From Caldithrix abyssi DSM 13497 (GTDB taxonomy: Bacteria; Electryoneota; AABM5-125-24; Hatepunaeales; Hatepunaeaceae), in contig CAMBDS010000001.1 of assembly GCA_945865405.1 (NCBI GenBank), forward strand, positions 124,001 through 188,000: a stretch of DNA of 64,000 nucleotides, in the 5' to 3' direction. Shown piece after piece: positions 16,330-23,847 of the stretch. The stretch's first letter is position 1; every line of letters begins with the position of its first letter. The notes under the pieces were generated by a model, which saw nothing but the letters and a program-made list of their open reading frames with translations, ran no database searches and was not told the origin of the DNA. The position numbers and the translations under genes are program-made.

Positions 16330-16989
16330 TCAACCCATTTGAGACTTGGAGGAAGGTTGGATGCTCAGCCTGCCTTCTGCCAACCGCCAAACCGCAGCGA
16401 CTCCTTCGCTGTCAACATCCCGCGTCGTAATCCAGATAACCCCGCAACGCTTCGATGCCTCGCGGGCGGCTTCCCATAACCGTTTCCGCCATTTCAGGTC
16501 GAGGTAGGCGGTCGCCTCATCGAAAATGAAGAAATCAGGCTCCATGACGCTGTTGGCAGCGAAAGCGATAAGCTGGCATTCGCCGTCGGCAAGCATTTCG
16601 GGGGGCTTATGTCTCAAGGCTGTCAAACCGAATTGCTCAAGTGCTGATTCGACGCGCCGGGCAATTTCAGCGCGGGGGACATTGAGGTTCTCCAATCCCC
16701 AGGCAATCTCCTCCTCGACTGAGGCGGTAAGAAGTTGGGACAGGGGGTCTTGCATTACAAGCGCTACGCCGTTCCAACCAGTGCCAGAGTCTCGTCTCCC
16801 CCAAATTTCCCCGGAATCTGGTTCGATCAAACCGGCTATCAACCGGCCGAGGGTGCTTTTGCCTGAACCGTTCGAGCCTGTCAGGACGAAAAGCTCGCCT
16901 GCACTGAGTGTGCAAGAAATGCTTGCCAGCAACGGTTCCGACATACCGGGATAAGCATACTCGACGCTGTGAAGCTCCAGCCGACTCAT
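16330..16989 (-). CDS. ECF-type ABC ATPase with degenerate motifs
   Basis: Walker A is intact (TGSNGSGKST, residues 37-46), the Q-loop region QDPLSQLLTASVEEEIAWGLEN is ECF-like, and Walker B is FFIFDEATAYLD. The signature is LADGECQ instead of LSGGQ, however, and the H-loop histidine is missing (WITTRDVD). Heterodimeric ECF ATPases often have one weakened site, so this could pair with the intact ATPase at 14159. At 219 residues it is shorter than a typical EcfA (about 280). Its start overlaps the waaA stop by four bases (ATGA), so it is translationally coupled to LPS genes. Confidence 0.8.
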   Translation of the reverse strand: MSRLELHSVEYAYPGMSEPLLASISCTLSAGELFVLTGSNGSGKSTLGRLIAGLIEPDSGEIWGRRDSGTGWNGVALVMQDPLSQLLTASVEEEIAWGLENLNVPRAEIARRVESALEQFGLTALRHKPPEMLADGECQLIAFAANSVMEPDFFIFDEATAYLDLKWRKRLWEAAREASKRCGVIWITTRDVDSEGVAAVWRLAEGRLSIQPSSKSQMG

Positions 16990-18323
16990 TTCTGTCGCAA
17001 ATAGGGTTCCAACCGCTCCAGCACCCGCGCCGTCGCCCCGGAGTTGGAGGTAACGACGTTGGAAGCAGCTTCAGCGGCTTGCAGGTAGGATGTTGGGTCG
17101 TCCATCCATTGCGTCCAAAGAGCGGCGAGAGCTTCGCTACCCGACAGGACGCTGCCGCCACCGCTATTGATCAGAAGGCCTGCTTCGTGGGAGACGTGGT
17201 AGTTGGGGCCGAAAGCGACCGGGATTCGGTATGCGGCTGGCTCGAGAACGCTGTGAACGCCAACTCCAAAGCCTCCGCCGACAACTGCCGCCCAGCCGAC
17301 GCTATAGGCGTCAGCCAAAATCCCCATGCGATCTATGAAGAGGACGTCAGCAGCGATAGGATCTCCGTTCCAGTCGCTAAAGAGCATAAACTGAAGGTCA
17401 TTCTCTGCGAATGCCTTTCGACAGCGCTCCAGTGATTGATCGCCAAGTTCATGCGGCGCAATCACTAATTTGGCGGATGGTTTGACCTTCTTCAATGATG
17501 CAAAAGCCGGAATGACGATTCTTTCTTCCGGTGGCCAGGTGCTTCCAGCGACGATTACGGGGCCTACTCCCAATGCCGATTTGAGAGCTGCGAATGTATC
17601 TTTAGCTTGCAAAGCGCGCATCAGGGTGCGGTCGTAGCGGGTATCGCCGATGACTTTCAGGGTCGCTTTTTTTTCGAGCAGGGGCTTGATGCGTGAAGCG
17701 TCGTCATCAGAGATTGTCCAGATTTCCGACACCAGTCGGAAAAAAACGCGGTTGAAGTGGCTGACCAAAAAGAAATGGCGTTTAGTGCGGGGGTGAAAGT
17801 TCGCGTTAATAATGATGTAGGGGATTTTCAGCGAAGCTGAGGCGCGGATCATGTTGGGCCAGATGTCGTGCTTGGCGACTAGTATTACAGTCGGGGCAAG
17901 TCGGGCAAGGAAGCGCAACTGTTCGCCGAGATGATCGAAAGGGAGATAGCCTGACGCCCAGAGGCCGGGATAGTTGGCGACGGTCTTTTCGACGGAGGGT
18001 GATGAGAAGCTGACGGCGAAGCGGCAATTTCCTTGTGCCAACAGTGCGTCGATTAGCGGGATGACAGCCTCGAATTCCCCTCGTGAGGCGGCATGGATGA
18101 GAACCGATGGTTTGGCGTCGATTAATTGCAACTTCCAATTGTTGACTCCGCCCGCTCTGCCCCTCATTGAAATGCCAAGTTTCTTATGAAAAAGGGCGGC
18201 GATTCTCAAAAGCCCGATCCCGATATTGACGAGAATATCGTAAATCGTCCACCAGGCTCCCCGAATATCGAGTGGCAGGCCCGAAGAGTTGGGTCTTGGA
18301 GGTGGAGGGGATTGATGCTTCAT
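16986..18323 (-). CDS. waaA: 3-deoxy-D-manno-octulosonic acid (Kdo) transferase
   Basis: WaaA adds Kdo from CMP-Kdo to lipid A at the inner membrane. The N-terminal membrane helix (WWTIYDILVNIGIGLLRIA) is followed by the family motif HAASRGEFEAVIPLIDALL, whose glutamate is catalytic, then LILVAKHDIWPN-type and INANFHPR segments. The donor-binding GT-B domain follows (VIVAGSTWPPEE, VVGGGFGVGVHSVLEPAAYRIPVAFGPNYH). The family usually reads SxGE, matched here by SRGE. It overlaps the heptosyltransferase stop by four bases upstream and the ABC ATPase start downstream, so it is the middle of a tight operon. Confidence 0.9.
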   Translation of the reverse strand: MKHQSPPPPRPNSSGLPLDIRGAWWTIYDILVNIGIGLLRIAALFHKKLGISMRGRAGGVNNWKLQLIDAKPSVLIHAASRGEFEAVIPLIDALLAQGNCRFAVSFSSPSVEKTVANYPGLWASGYLPFDHLGEQLRFLARLAPTVILVAKHDIWPNMIRASASLKIPYIIINANFHPRTKRHFFLVSHFNRVFFRLVSEIWTISDDDASRIKPLLEKKATLKVIGDTRYDRTLMRALQAKDTFAALKSALGVGPVIVAGSTWPPEERIVIPAFASLKKVKPSAKLVIAPHELGDQSLERCRKAFAENDLQFMLFSDWNGDPIAADVLFIDRMGILADAYSVGWAAVVGGGFGVGVHSVLEPAAYRIPVAFGPNYHVSHEAGLLINSGGGSVLSGSEALAALWTQWMDDPTSYLQAAEAASNVVTSNSGATARVLERLEPYLRQK

Positions 18324-19321
18324 CGCCGGGTTCCGGGCGGTGCAGTCAGTTCAAGCGCATTTTGTAGCACCACGTCTGGCGTAATCTCAAGCATGCAACG
18401 GAAGTGACTTTTAGGGCATTTTTCGGGGCCGTGCGGGTGGCAGGGGCGGCAGTCGAGACCTAAAACTTCCACTACTCTCGCATTGGCAGTTAGTGGCGCA
18501 AAGCCGAACTCCTGTACGGTAGGCCCAAAGATCGCAACAACGGATGTGCCGACTGCGGCGGCGATGTGCATTGGCCCGGAGTCACCGCAGATCAGGAGTT
18601 TTGCCGATGCGATCAAGCCAGTCAATTGTGCGACATCGGTTTTTCCGGCAAACGTGATAACCGGATAAGGGACGCTTTTGATGATAAATTCAGCCGCAAG
18701 AACATCGGCAATGGATCCGATGATGGCGAATTGGGTGAAGCCTTTGTCATATGCCTGCTGGATTAAGGCCAGCCATTTTTCCCTTGGCCAGATCTTCGTT
18801 TTGTGACGGCCTCCAACGGCGATAAGTACCAAATTATCAGTAGTCAAACCATTCTCAACAAGCATTGACTCCGCAGAGGCGATCCATTCAGCAGGTGGCG
18901 AAAGCTTCGGGATACTGCCATCATCTGTGACGCCAAGGCTCTTCAGAATTGCCAGATATTGCCGGGCGACTGGAGCGGGAGTCTCGAGGTTCTTGCGTGA
19001 TCCCGGAAAATGGATCCGGAAAAAGCGGTTGACGCGCGGGCGATGGTAGCGGATAATTCGACCAGCATGTAATTGCCGCGTGCGGCGACGACTGCGGAGG
19101 TTATTCTGGAGGTCGATGACGACGTCGTATTCCTCGAATTGCTCATTGCCGAACGCAAACCTTCCGTCAAGTTCCGGCATAGCTTCCAATAACGGCAGAT
19201 TGGCGGCAAGGGTCACAAAGTCGATCAGCGCTTCGGGAAACCTGTCTCGTAACCGTCGTACAAGAAGCGCGGTCAGGACGACATCACCGAGGGAGCTGAG
19301 CCGTATGACGAGGATGTTCAA
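18320..19321 (-). CDS. ADP-heptose:LPS heptosyltransferase family protein
   Basis: A GT9-family GT-B glycosyltransferase that adds heptose to the LPS inner core. It begins with the typical ILVIRLSSLGDVVLTALLVRRLR, contains VVIDLQNNLRSRR in the acceptor domain, and has the donor motif LLICGDSGPMHIAAAVGTSVVAIFGPT. A CRPCHPHGPEKCPKSHFRCM cysteine cluster near the C-terminus resembles that of other family members. At 333 residues it is full length. It is the first gene of the heptosyltransferase-waaA-ATPase operon. Sequence alone does not say whether it acts as heptosyltransferase I, II or a later enzyme. Confidence 0.88.
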   Translation of the reverse strand: MNILVIRLSSLGDVVLTALLVRRLRDRFPEALIDFVTLAANLPLLEAMPELDGRFAFGNEQFEEYDVVIDLQNNLRSRRRTRQLHAGRIIRYHRPRVNRFFRIHFPGSRKNLETPAPVARQYLAILKSLGVTDDGSIPKLSPPAEWIASAESMLVENGLTTDNLVLIAVGGRHKTKIWPREKWLALIQQAYDKGFTQFAIIGSIADVLAAEFIIKSVPYPVITFAGKTDVAQLTGLIASAKLLICGDSGPMHIAAAVGTSVVAIFGPTVQEFGFAPLTANARVVEVLGLDCRPCHPHGPEKCPKSHFRCMLEITPDVVLQNALELTAPPGTRR

Positions 19322-19499
19322 AATGGAGGGCGGACTTTTAGTCCGCTCTCGTGTAGGATAAGCGTCCCGCTTGTCAAGAGCGGAATAAAATCACGTCGTC
19401 CAAGAGACTGCGACCCGCCCAGCACAGCTGGACGGGCTACGCGAATGATAGAATGGCATAAGAGCGGCTCGCAGAGCCGCTCTCCAAGATGACGCTCGA
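19322..19499. repeat. Intergenic region with two repeat families
   Basis: The gap between the ApbE-like gene and the heptosyltransferase holds a GGAGGGCGGACT element (19325-19350) and an AGAGCGGCTC hairpin (19461-19484) of the GAGCGG family also present at 33981 and 34018. The latter lies within 16 bases of the ApbE-like stop codon. Confidence 0.75.
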
Positions 19500-20504
19500 T
19501 CATTGTTTACGCACGAGACTATCTGTGACGCACTCGGAGAGGTGGGCGTCAGTTTCGCCAAGCACCATTCCGTCGGCCAGGTTAGTGTAGATCAGGTAAA
19601 CTCCGGCCGGTTGGTGATCGTAAAGCCAGTTGAAGACATTGCGCCTCCCCATGACAAAGAACGCCTCGGAATAGGCTCCGGCGACGGCAGCTTCCTCAGC
19701 CCAACCGACCGATACGATGGCGCTGTCGGAAAGTTGGCCGGTGACCGGGTCGAGCATTCTTGTGCGGTAATGGTCGTTCAGCTCGAAGCCGTTGACAGCG
19801 AGATGGTTGATAGCGATGCTGCCGTCAGGAGGGGTAATCACTTTGAACATCGAGTCACCCGGAAGCGGAGGCAGAACGATCTCCCATAGGTTTTTCGCTT
19901 CGCTTTTGGCTCCCCAGACCCGGGTCACCTGCCCCAAGGTTACCTTGCCACGAGTGATTCCTCCACCCAACAAGACCCCCGCGGCGTGATCGACTGCGCT
20001 GCCCTCCGCAAGAAGGCCGAAGTCGATGTTGCCTCTGCCGCTCAGCGACGCCTTGCCGTTTTTGACTTCAAGAACGGTCGATTGAGCATCGGCAAGGGCG
20101 GTGGTTAGTGCGGCAGATTCAGGTGGTTTCGGCTTGCGACTGTAGAGCTTCCAAAGTTCGCGGACGCCCCCCATTCGGAAATCGTACGCGCCTTCTGTTG
20201 CGTTGCGGATCGTCTCGGCGAGCGATGCGACCTGCTCGAAGTCAGCCGGTGCTGGAGCCGAGCGGTCATCGTTCAGCTTTTCGATAAGGCTACCTTGGCG
20301 GGCGGTCATCCTGTAGCGTTCTTCGAGGTTTTTCTCGGCTTGCGCGGCGAGGTCGGCGGCGACACTGGCGGTGACTCCATCATAATGGACGACGATTTCG
20401 AAAGGAGTGTCGAGGATTTCGCCTCGCCGTTCGATTGTATTGTCGGAACCACAACCGACGAACAGCATTCCGAGAGTCGAAAAAAAAACAAGTTTCCTTA
20501 GCAT
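19500..20504 (-). CDS. ApbE-like FAD:protein FMN transferase homologue, lipoprotein
   Basis: A lipoprotein signal (LVFFSTLGMLFVGC, Cys18) leads into an ApbE fold: EILDTPFEIVVHYD, a helical region ending EGAYDFRMGGVRELWKLY, NIDFGLLAEGSAVDHAA, and the C-terminal RTRMLDPVTGQLSDS then AYSEAFFVMGR. ApbE attaches FMN to threonine of exported flavoproteins using Mg2+. Several family residues are changed, notably the usual HxxDPxTG histidine (Arg here) and the acidic residue in the DAxxTAxFVLG motif, so activity is doubtful. No obvious FMN-acceptor protein is nearby. Confidence 0.7.
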   Translation of the reverse strand: MLRKLVFFSTLGMLFVGCGSDNTIERRGEILDTPFEIVVHYDGVTASVAADLAAQAEKNLEERYRMTARQGSLIEKLNDDRSAPAPADFEQVASLAETIRNATEGAYDFRMGGVRELWKLYSRKPKPPESAALTTALADAQSTVLEVKNGKASLSGRGNIDFGLLAEGSAVDHAAGVLLGGGITRGKVTLGQVTRVWGAKSEAKNLWEIVLPPLPGDSMFKVITPPDGSIAINHLAVNGFELNDHYRTRMLDPVTGQLSDSAIVSVGWAEEAAVAGAYSEAFFVMGRRNVFNWLYDHQPAGVYLIYTNLADGMVLGETDAHLSECVTDSLVRKQ

Positions 20505-20505
20505 G

Positions 20506-21360
20506 TTACATCCTGCGTTCTACTGCAAATGAAGTGAGTTGAATTAGGTTTTCCAGTGCCGGGCTTGTCGGGAGAAGGGCAAGCGCCTCGACCGCTTTCC
20601 GGCGGCAATTTTCCATCGTCTGGATGGCATAGGCCTCTCCCCCCAGATCACGAATCAGGGTAGTGATCTCTTTCACCTCACCGCGCTTGACGCCCCGTCT
20701 GATGCGGGCGCGGATGCGGGAGGCTTCGCGAGGAGGGACTTTAGATAATATATGAAGAAGAGGCAGCGTAAGTTTCTTTTCTTTCAGGTCTCCGCCGGTC
20801 GGTTTGCCGATTCCTCCGTCGCCGAAGATGTCGAGCAGGTCGTCCTTTATCTGAAACGCGAGCCCCAACTGTTCGCCATAGACTCCCAACGCTGCAACCT
20901 GCGCGTCCGAGAGCCCACTCGTCAATCCGCCAAGCCGACAGGCTGCTGAGAAAAGCGCGGCGGTCTTATCGCCGATCATTTTCAAGTAGTCTTCTTCGGT
21001 CATATCGACGCGCCTGGCACGAGCGGCTTGGAGGAGTTCCCCACGGGACATCCGGCGGGCTGTTTCAGCAAGTACGTCGAGCCATTTTGCCTCCCGTGAT
21101 TCGAGTGTCATTGCAAGAACTGTCGCCAGCATATAGTCACCGAACAGGACAGAGACTTTGTTCTTGAATTTGGCAGGCAGAGACGGCCAACCGCGCCGGG
21201 TATCCGACTCATCGACGACGTCGTCGTGGACGAGGGTCGCTTCGTGGAGAAGCTCGACCAACACCGCCGCCCGGATGCAGAGGTCGTCGGGGCGATGATC
21301 TCCCAGATAGCCGCAGAGGAGCGTCACGGTTGGCCGGAGGCCTTTGCCGTGCGTTCGCAC
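20506..21360 (-). CDS. Polyprenyl (E) diphosphate synthase, 5' end disrupted
   Basis: A trans-isoprenyl synthase that lengthens isopentenyl chains, for example for quinone tails. Both aspartate-rich motifs are intact: LVHDDVVDESDTRRG and FQIKDDLLDIFGDGGIGKPTGGDLKEKK. The listed start is a GTG at the GKGLRP motif, but family members normally have 35-45 residues before it. In-frame DNA upstream does encode that helix (IEPELLRFRDAYRASLISGHRT), yet no ATG, GTG or TTG precedes it before a TGA near 21507. Two further copies of this 5' segment lie upstream at 21966-22103 and 22615-22743, each beside a toxin-antitoxin pair, so the gene's native start appears to have been displaced. Confidence 0.85.
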   Translation of the reverse strand: MRTHGKGLRPTVTLLCGYLGDHRPDDLCIRAAVLVELLHEATLVHDDVVDESDTRRGWPSLPAKFKNKVSVLFGDYMLATVLAMTLESREAKWLDVLAETARRMSRGELLQAARARRVDMTEEDYLKMIGDKTAALFSAACRLGGLTSGLSDAQVAALGVYGEQLGLAFQIKDDLLDIFGDGGIGKPTGGDLKEKKLTLPLLHILSKVPPREASRIRARIRRGVKRGEVKEITTLIRDLGGEAYAIQTMENCRRKAVEALALLPTSPALENLIQLTSFAVERRM

Positions 21361-21390
21361 GAGGTATTGGGCGACCGTGTCGATGGTTCT

Positions 21391-21485
21391 ATGCCCCGAG
21401 ATCAGGCTTGCGCGATAGGCGTCGCGGAAGCGGAGAAGTTCGGGCTCTATTAATTTTTGAGTTTGGATTTTGGAATTTGAATTTT
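21391..21485 (-). repeat. Copy A of the triplicated synthase 5' segment
   Basis: This segment is continuous with the synthase body. It matches copy B (21990-22083) over about 95 bp and copy C (22644-22705) over about 60 bp. All three copies diverge at essentially the same point, just after the codons for ASLIS. It encodes ELLRFRDAYRASLISG on the minus strand. Confidence 0.8.
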
Positions 21486-21503
21486 GAGAAGCGTCTAAGG
21501 TGC

Positions 21504-21545
21504 GTCATTCCCGCGCAGGCGGGAGCCGAAGGCCGTGAAACAATC
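21504..21545. repeat. GTCATTCCCGCG-type dispersed repeat
   Basis: The sequence GTCATTCCCGCGCAGGCGGG continues into AGCCGAAGGCCGTGAAACAATCC. Related copies occur at 28272 and 28589, with partial copies at 22709 and 62532. It lies between hicA and copy A of the synthase segment. Confidence 0.75.
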
Positions 21546-21554
21546 CAGACAATC

Positions 21555-21743
21555 TTACTTGATCGGCGGAATCTCCAGCTTGCGACAGATACTCTTAGCG
21601 AGATTATCGCCAATTTCCGAATGGCGCGGAACAGCTTGAGTTTTTCCGTTGATCAAATTCGTCCAGAGGGCGTGCTCTTTTCCCTCACGGCGAAGGTAAC
21701 ACCCATTGCGCCGTAAATGACGCAATAACGCTTCAGTCTTCAC
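21555..21743 (-). CDS. hicA: HicA family mRNA interferase toxin
   Basis: HicA is a small dsRBD-like ribonuclease that cleaves mRNA and tmRNA when its antitoxin is lost. The residues ALLRHLRRNGCYLRREGKEHALW and the downstream AVPRHSEIG match the family pattern (Gxxxxrq.GSH...vPrH.e), with the catalytic His in KEHALW. I start at GTG 21743 (62 aa) because the ORF-track start would run 46 bases into hicB. The GTG overlaps the end of hicB by 11 bases, so toxin translation is coupled to that of the antitoxin. The antitoxin-first order is the less usual one for hicAB. Confidence 0.85.
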   Translation of the reverse strand: MKTEALLRHLRRNGCYLRREGKEHALWTNLINGKTQAVPRHSEIGDNLAKSICRKLEIPPIK

Positions 21744-21954
21744 AGAGAGCCACGACTTCTCTGCGCGCTGTCGTTGGTAATCCGACAAGACCGCTTTCAG
21801 CGCGATCTTCCATCACCAGTTCGATAGCAGCCTCGAGATTTCGGCGACACTCTTCGACTGTGTAACCTTGGCCATTGGCTTCAGGAACTTCAAGGCAATA
21901 GCCGATAATAAATTTGCCGTCTTCTTCGAAGATGTAGTGCAAGTCAAGTTGCAT
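21733..21954 (-). CDS. hicB: HicB family antitoxin
   Basis: This 73-residue protein has the partial RNase H-like HicB fold: DLHYIFEEDGKFIIGYCLEVPEANGQGYTVEECRRNLEAAIELVME. It would bind and block HicA. The C-terminal DNA-binding domain found in longer HicB proteins is missing, so autoregulation may rely on something else. A weak AGAGA site lies ahead of ATG 21954. Fourteen bases upstream is the stop codon of a short ORF made from the polyprenyl synthase 5' end. Confidence 0.85.
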   Translation of the reverse strand: MQLDLHYIFEEDGKFIIGYCLEVPEANGQGYTVEECRRNLEAAIELVMEDRAESGLVGLPTTARREVVALCED

Positions 21955-21965
21955 TTATAGTTCTC

Positions 21966-22103
21966 TTATTTTGCATTGGTAAAATATTTTTGCCCCGAGA
22001 TCGGGCTTGCGCGATAGGTGTCGCGGAAGCGGAGGAGTTCGGGGGCGATTAAGTTTGGAGTTTGGACTTTGGAGTATGGAATAAAAACGCGCAGGTCGGG
22101 CAT
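21966..22103 (-). pseudogene. Copy B: displaced 5' fragment of the polyprenyl synthase
   Basis: From ATG 22103, itself inside a GCAGGTCGGGCATCCTGCCC palindrome, the frame runs 45 codons. It includes LIAPELLRFRDTYRASPISG, matching the synthase N-terminal helix, then unrelated residues and a TAA at 21966-21968. The stop is 14 bases before hicB. It looks like a remnant of the synthase start left on the far side of an inserted hicBA cassette. It could also act as a leader peptide for hicB. Confidence 0.7.
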
Positions 22104-22146
22104 CCTGCCCGACATTGCAAATCACTAATTTGATTGACTTAGGGAT

Positions 22147-22437
22147 CTAATTTGACAATTGTTCGGGCAATTTCGCTGAATGAAAAATAGTAATCACGAC
22201 GACGAATTCAGCTTCCAATCTGTAAACAATTCGATACTCTCGATAAATACGCTCTCTAATGCCTGTGCCGACATATTCCGGTACGATACGACCTGATAAT
22301 GGAAATTGTCGTAACTCATCGATAATCGCGCTGATCTCTCGGATGGTCTTTTCAGCATAATACGACGAATCTCGTCCAATGAATTCCCGAATACCTTTAA
22401 GGTCTGCGCGAGCCCCCGGTGTGATCCTGATTTTCAC
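22147..22437 (-). CDS. RelE/ParE superfamily toxin
   Basis: The 96-residue product (GTG 22437) fits the RelE/ParE fold: KIRITPGARADLKGIREFIGRDSSYYAEKT..., ELRQFPLSGRIVPEYVGTGIRERIYREYRIVYRLE, then VVITIFHSAKL. ParE members poison DNA gyrase, while RelE members cut ribosome-bound mRNA; the GRIVPE...IRE...YRIVYR pattern is nearer to the ParE side, but the activity is not certain. The GTG overlaps the antitoxin stop (GTGA). The longer start in the ORF track is inside the antitoxin gene and is rejected. Confidence 0.85.
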   Translation of the reverse strand: MKIRITPGARADLKGIREFIGRDSSYYAEKTIREISAIIDELRQFPLSGRIVPEYVGTGIRERIYREYRIVYRLEAEFVVVITIFHSAKLPEQLSN

Positions 22438-22613
22438 AGCAGACCGAGTTCCGCCTTGACTTCCTCCCAATCAAGAGTATCTCCGGCATCAGCTTCAGCG
22501 AGACCGGCATCGACTTTCATACGAAAGTAAAGTTCTTCGAGTATGTCTTTCCACTCGACATCATCGGGCATCATGCGGATCGTCTGGATAGCAGTTTCTT
22601 TCAGTTCGGACAT
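22434..22613 (-). CDS. Antitoxin partner of the ParE/RelE toxin (below ORF-track size)
   Basis: This 59-residue gene is missing from the ORF track. It reads MSELKETAIQTIRMMPDD, then VEWKDILEELYFRMKVDAGL, and ends LDWEEVKAELGLL. Such short acidic helical proteins are the usual antitoxins of ParE/RelE toxins. AAGGACATAAAATG gives it a good ribosome-binding site. That site lies within the last codons of the synthase 5' fragment upstream, whose TAA is one base before the ATG. Antitoxin translation is therefore probably coupled to that fragment. Confidence 0.85.
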   Translation of the reverse strand: MSELKETAIQTIRMMPDDVEWKDILEELYFRMKVDAGLAEADAGDTLDWEEVKAELGLL

Positions 22614-22614
22614 T

Positions 22615-22743
22615 TTATGTCCTTTCTATGTTAAGGCCTTGAGCTTCCGAAATCAGGCTTGCGCGGTATGCTTCGCGGAAGCGGATGAGTTCGGGGGAGA
22701 TGAGGCTGTCATTCCCGAACAGACGGGAAGTTTGGTTAGTCAT
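22615..22743 (-). pseudogene. Copy C: displaced 5' end of the polyprenyl synthase
   Basis: ATG 22743 lies at the end of a GTCATTCTGAACGAAGTGAA-type repeat. The frame runs 42 codons and contains LISPELIRFREAYRASLISE, the synthase N-terminal helix, before diverging and stopping at TAA 22615-22617. As the outermost copy with an ATG, it is the best candidate for the original synthase start. Today it would make only a short peptide, whose stop codon almost touches the antitoxin start. Confidence 0.7.
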
Positions 22744-22836
22744 TCTGAACGAAGTGAAGAATCTCTGTATTGAGGTTTGCGATTTTTCTGGCCAACAGTT
22801 TAAAGAAACAGTACTTGGCTCAATGACAGTCAGAGA

Positions 22837-23847
22837 CTAATGCACTGTCATCTTCCCATTCCCATGACAAAACTTGAACTTTTTCCCGCTACCACAGTAG
22901 CATGGATCATTTCGACCTGGTTCGACATAGGGCGAGCGATTCACTAGTTTCCTTTGGAGATGAGCGGCTTCGACTGAAGGCTTCTGTTGATGAGGTGGCG
23001 CGGATACCATCGTAAATCCAAGATCAGAACCTGTCATCTCGCGTATTTGTGCTTGTGAGAATGGCGTGTACGGCATTTTGTTTAGATGCTTCAGACATAG
23101 CTCAACACATTTAATAACGACGGGTAGAGTTTCCTGAACGGCCAATGCTGCTTTTTGCGGAGTTGGGTATTCATATCGGTCGATTGAGCCCCCTTTCGGC
23201 ATAATAAGTCCGCCTCCCCCGGCTGACCGCGCAGTATAACCAACCCGAAAGCCAGAACTTGAGGTCACCTGACTGGAAAGGTTATGATGTACATAATCGC
23301 AAAGTTTCTCGTATTGGTGGGAAAGCGATTCGGATGCCTCGCTGTCAGAAACAAGCAACTTGATGCAGTGCATCACATTCAGAGGCTCAAGCGATTCCGC
23401 AGGGCATCCAGCATCTATGAGCGCTTGTCGTTTTTTCGGATCTGTGGTTGCCATCCGAGCACGAACAATTAGCTTAAAGTACGCTCGGCCTTTCCCCTTC
23501 CAGTCATTGTCGGGTTCTCCCTTTATCTTATTTAACTCAATCGAAACTCTGTAAACAAAAGCCGCGAGCTCCATGACGGACCGTGCGAAAAGATAAGGTC
23601 CGAGCGGATTTTCTGATTTTGCCACGACTTGATAACCGTCTATCAAGGAGACTAGCTTGATCTTATGGGAGATCGCAAAATTCTCTGCATGAAGTGTGCA
23701 CATCTGGTGTATGTGCGTAAACTGCCGTTCAGGACTTTCGCTACGGGACTCTAAATCCAAACGGAAGTCAGGCACCGGAAACTCGATTGGCGCGAGAATA
23801 CTGTTCCGAAGAGGGATTATTAACTCCTCAAGGTCGTCCAGTATCAT
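22837..23847 (-). CDS. SEC-C motif protein of unknown function
   Basis: The C-terminus PGRNDPCYCGSGKKFKFCHG is a SEC-C zinc-binding motif (CxCxSGxxxKxCH), as found at the end of SecA. The rest of the 336 residues is mostly helical with no membrane segment and resembles DUF5677-type proteins (ARSVMELAAFVYRV, SHQYEKLCDYVHHNLSSQ). The ATG overlaps the preceding RhuM-like stop by four bases. The gene lies in accessory-looking DNA next to toxin-antitoxin modules, so a defence or stress role is possible but unproven. Confidence 0.6.
   Translation of the reverse strand: MILDDLEELIIPLRNSILAPIEFPVPDFRLDLESRSESPERQFTHIHQMCTLHAENFAISHKIKLVSLIDGYQVVAKSENPLGPYLFARSVMELAAFVYRVSIELNKIKGEPDNDWKGKGRAYFKLIVRARMATTDPKKRQALIDAGCPAESLEPLNVMHCIKLLVSDSEASESLSHQYEKLCDYVHHNLSSQVTSSSGFRVGYTARSAGGGGLIMPKGGSIDRYEYPTPQKAALAVQETLPVVIKCVELCLKHLNKMPYTPFSQAQIREMTGSDLGFTMVSAPPHQQKPSVEAAHLQRKLVNRSPYVEPGRNDPCYCGSGKKFKFCHGNGKMTVH

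Noticed and set aside
21226-21453. Plus-strand 75-residue ORF over the synthase start
   Set aside because: It is the complement of the synthase N-terminal helix; similar plus-strand sequence near 22003 and 22656 is due to the triplicated segment.
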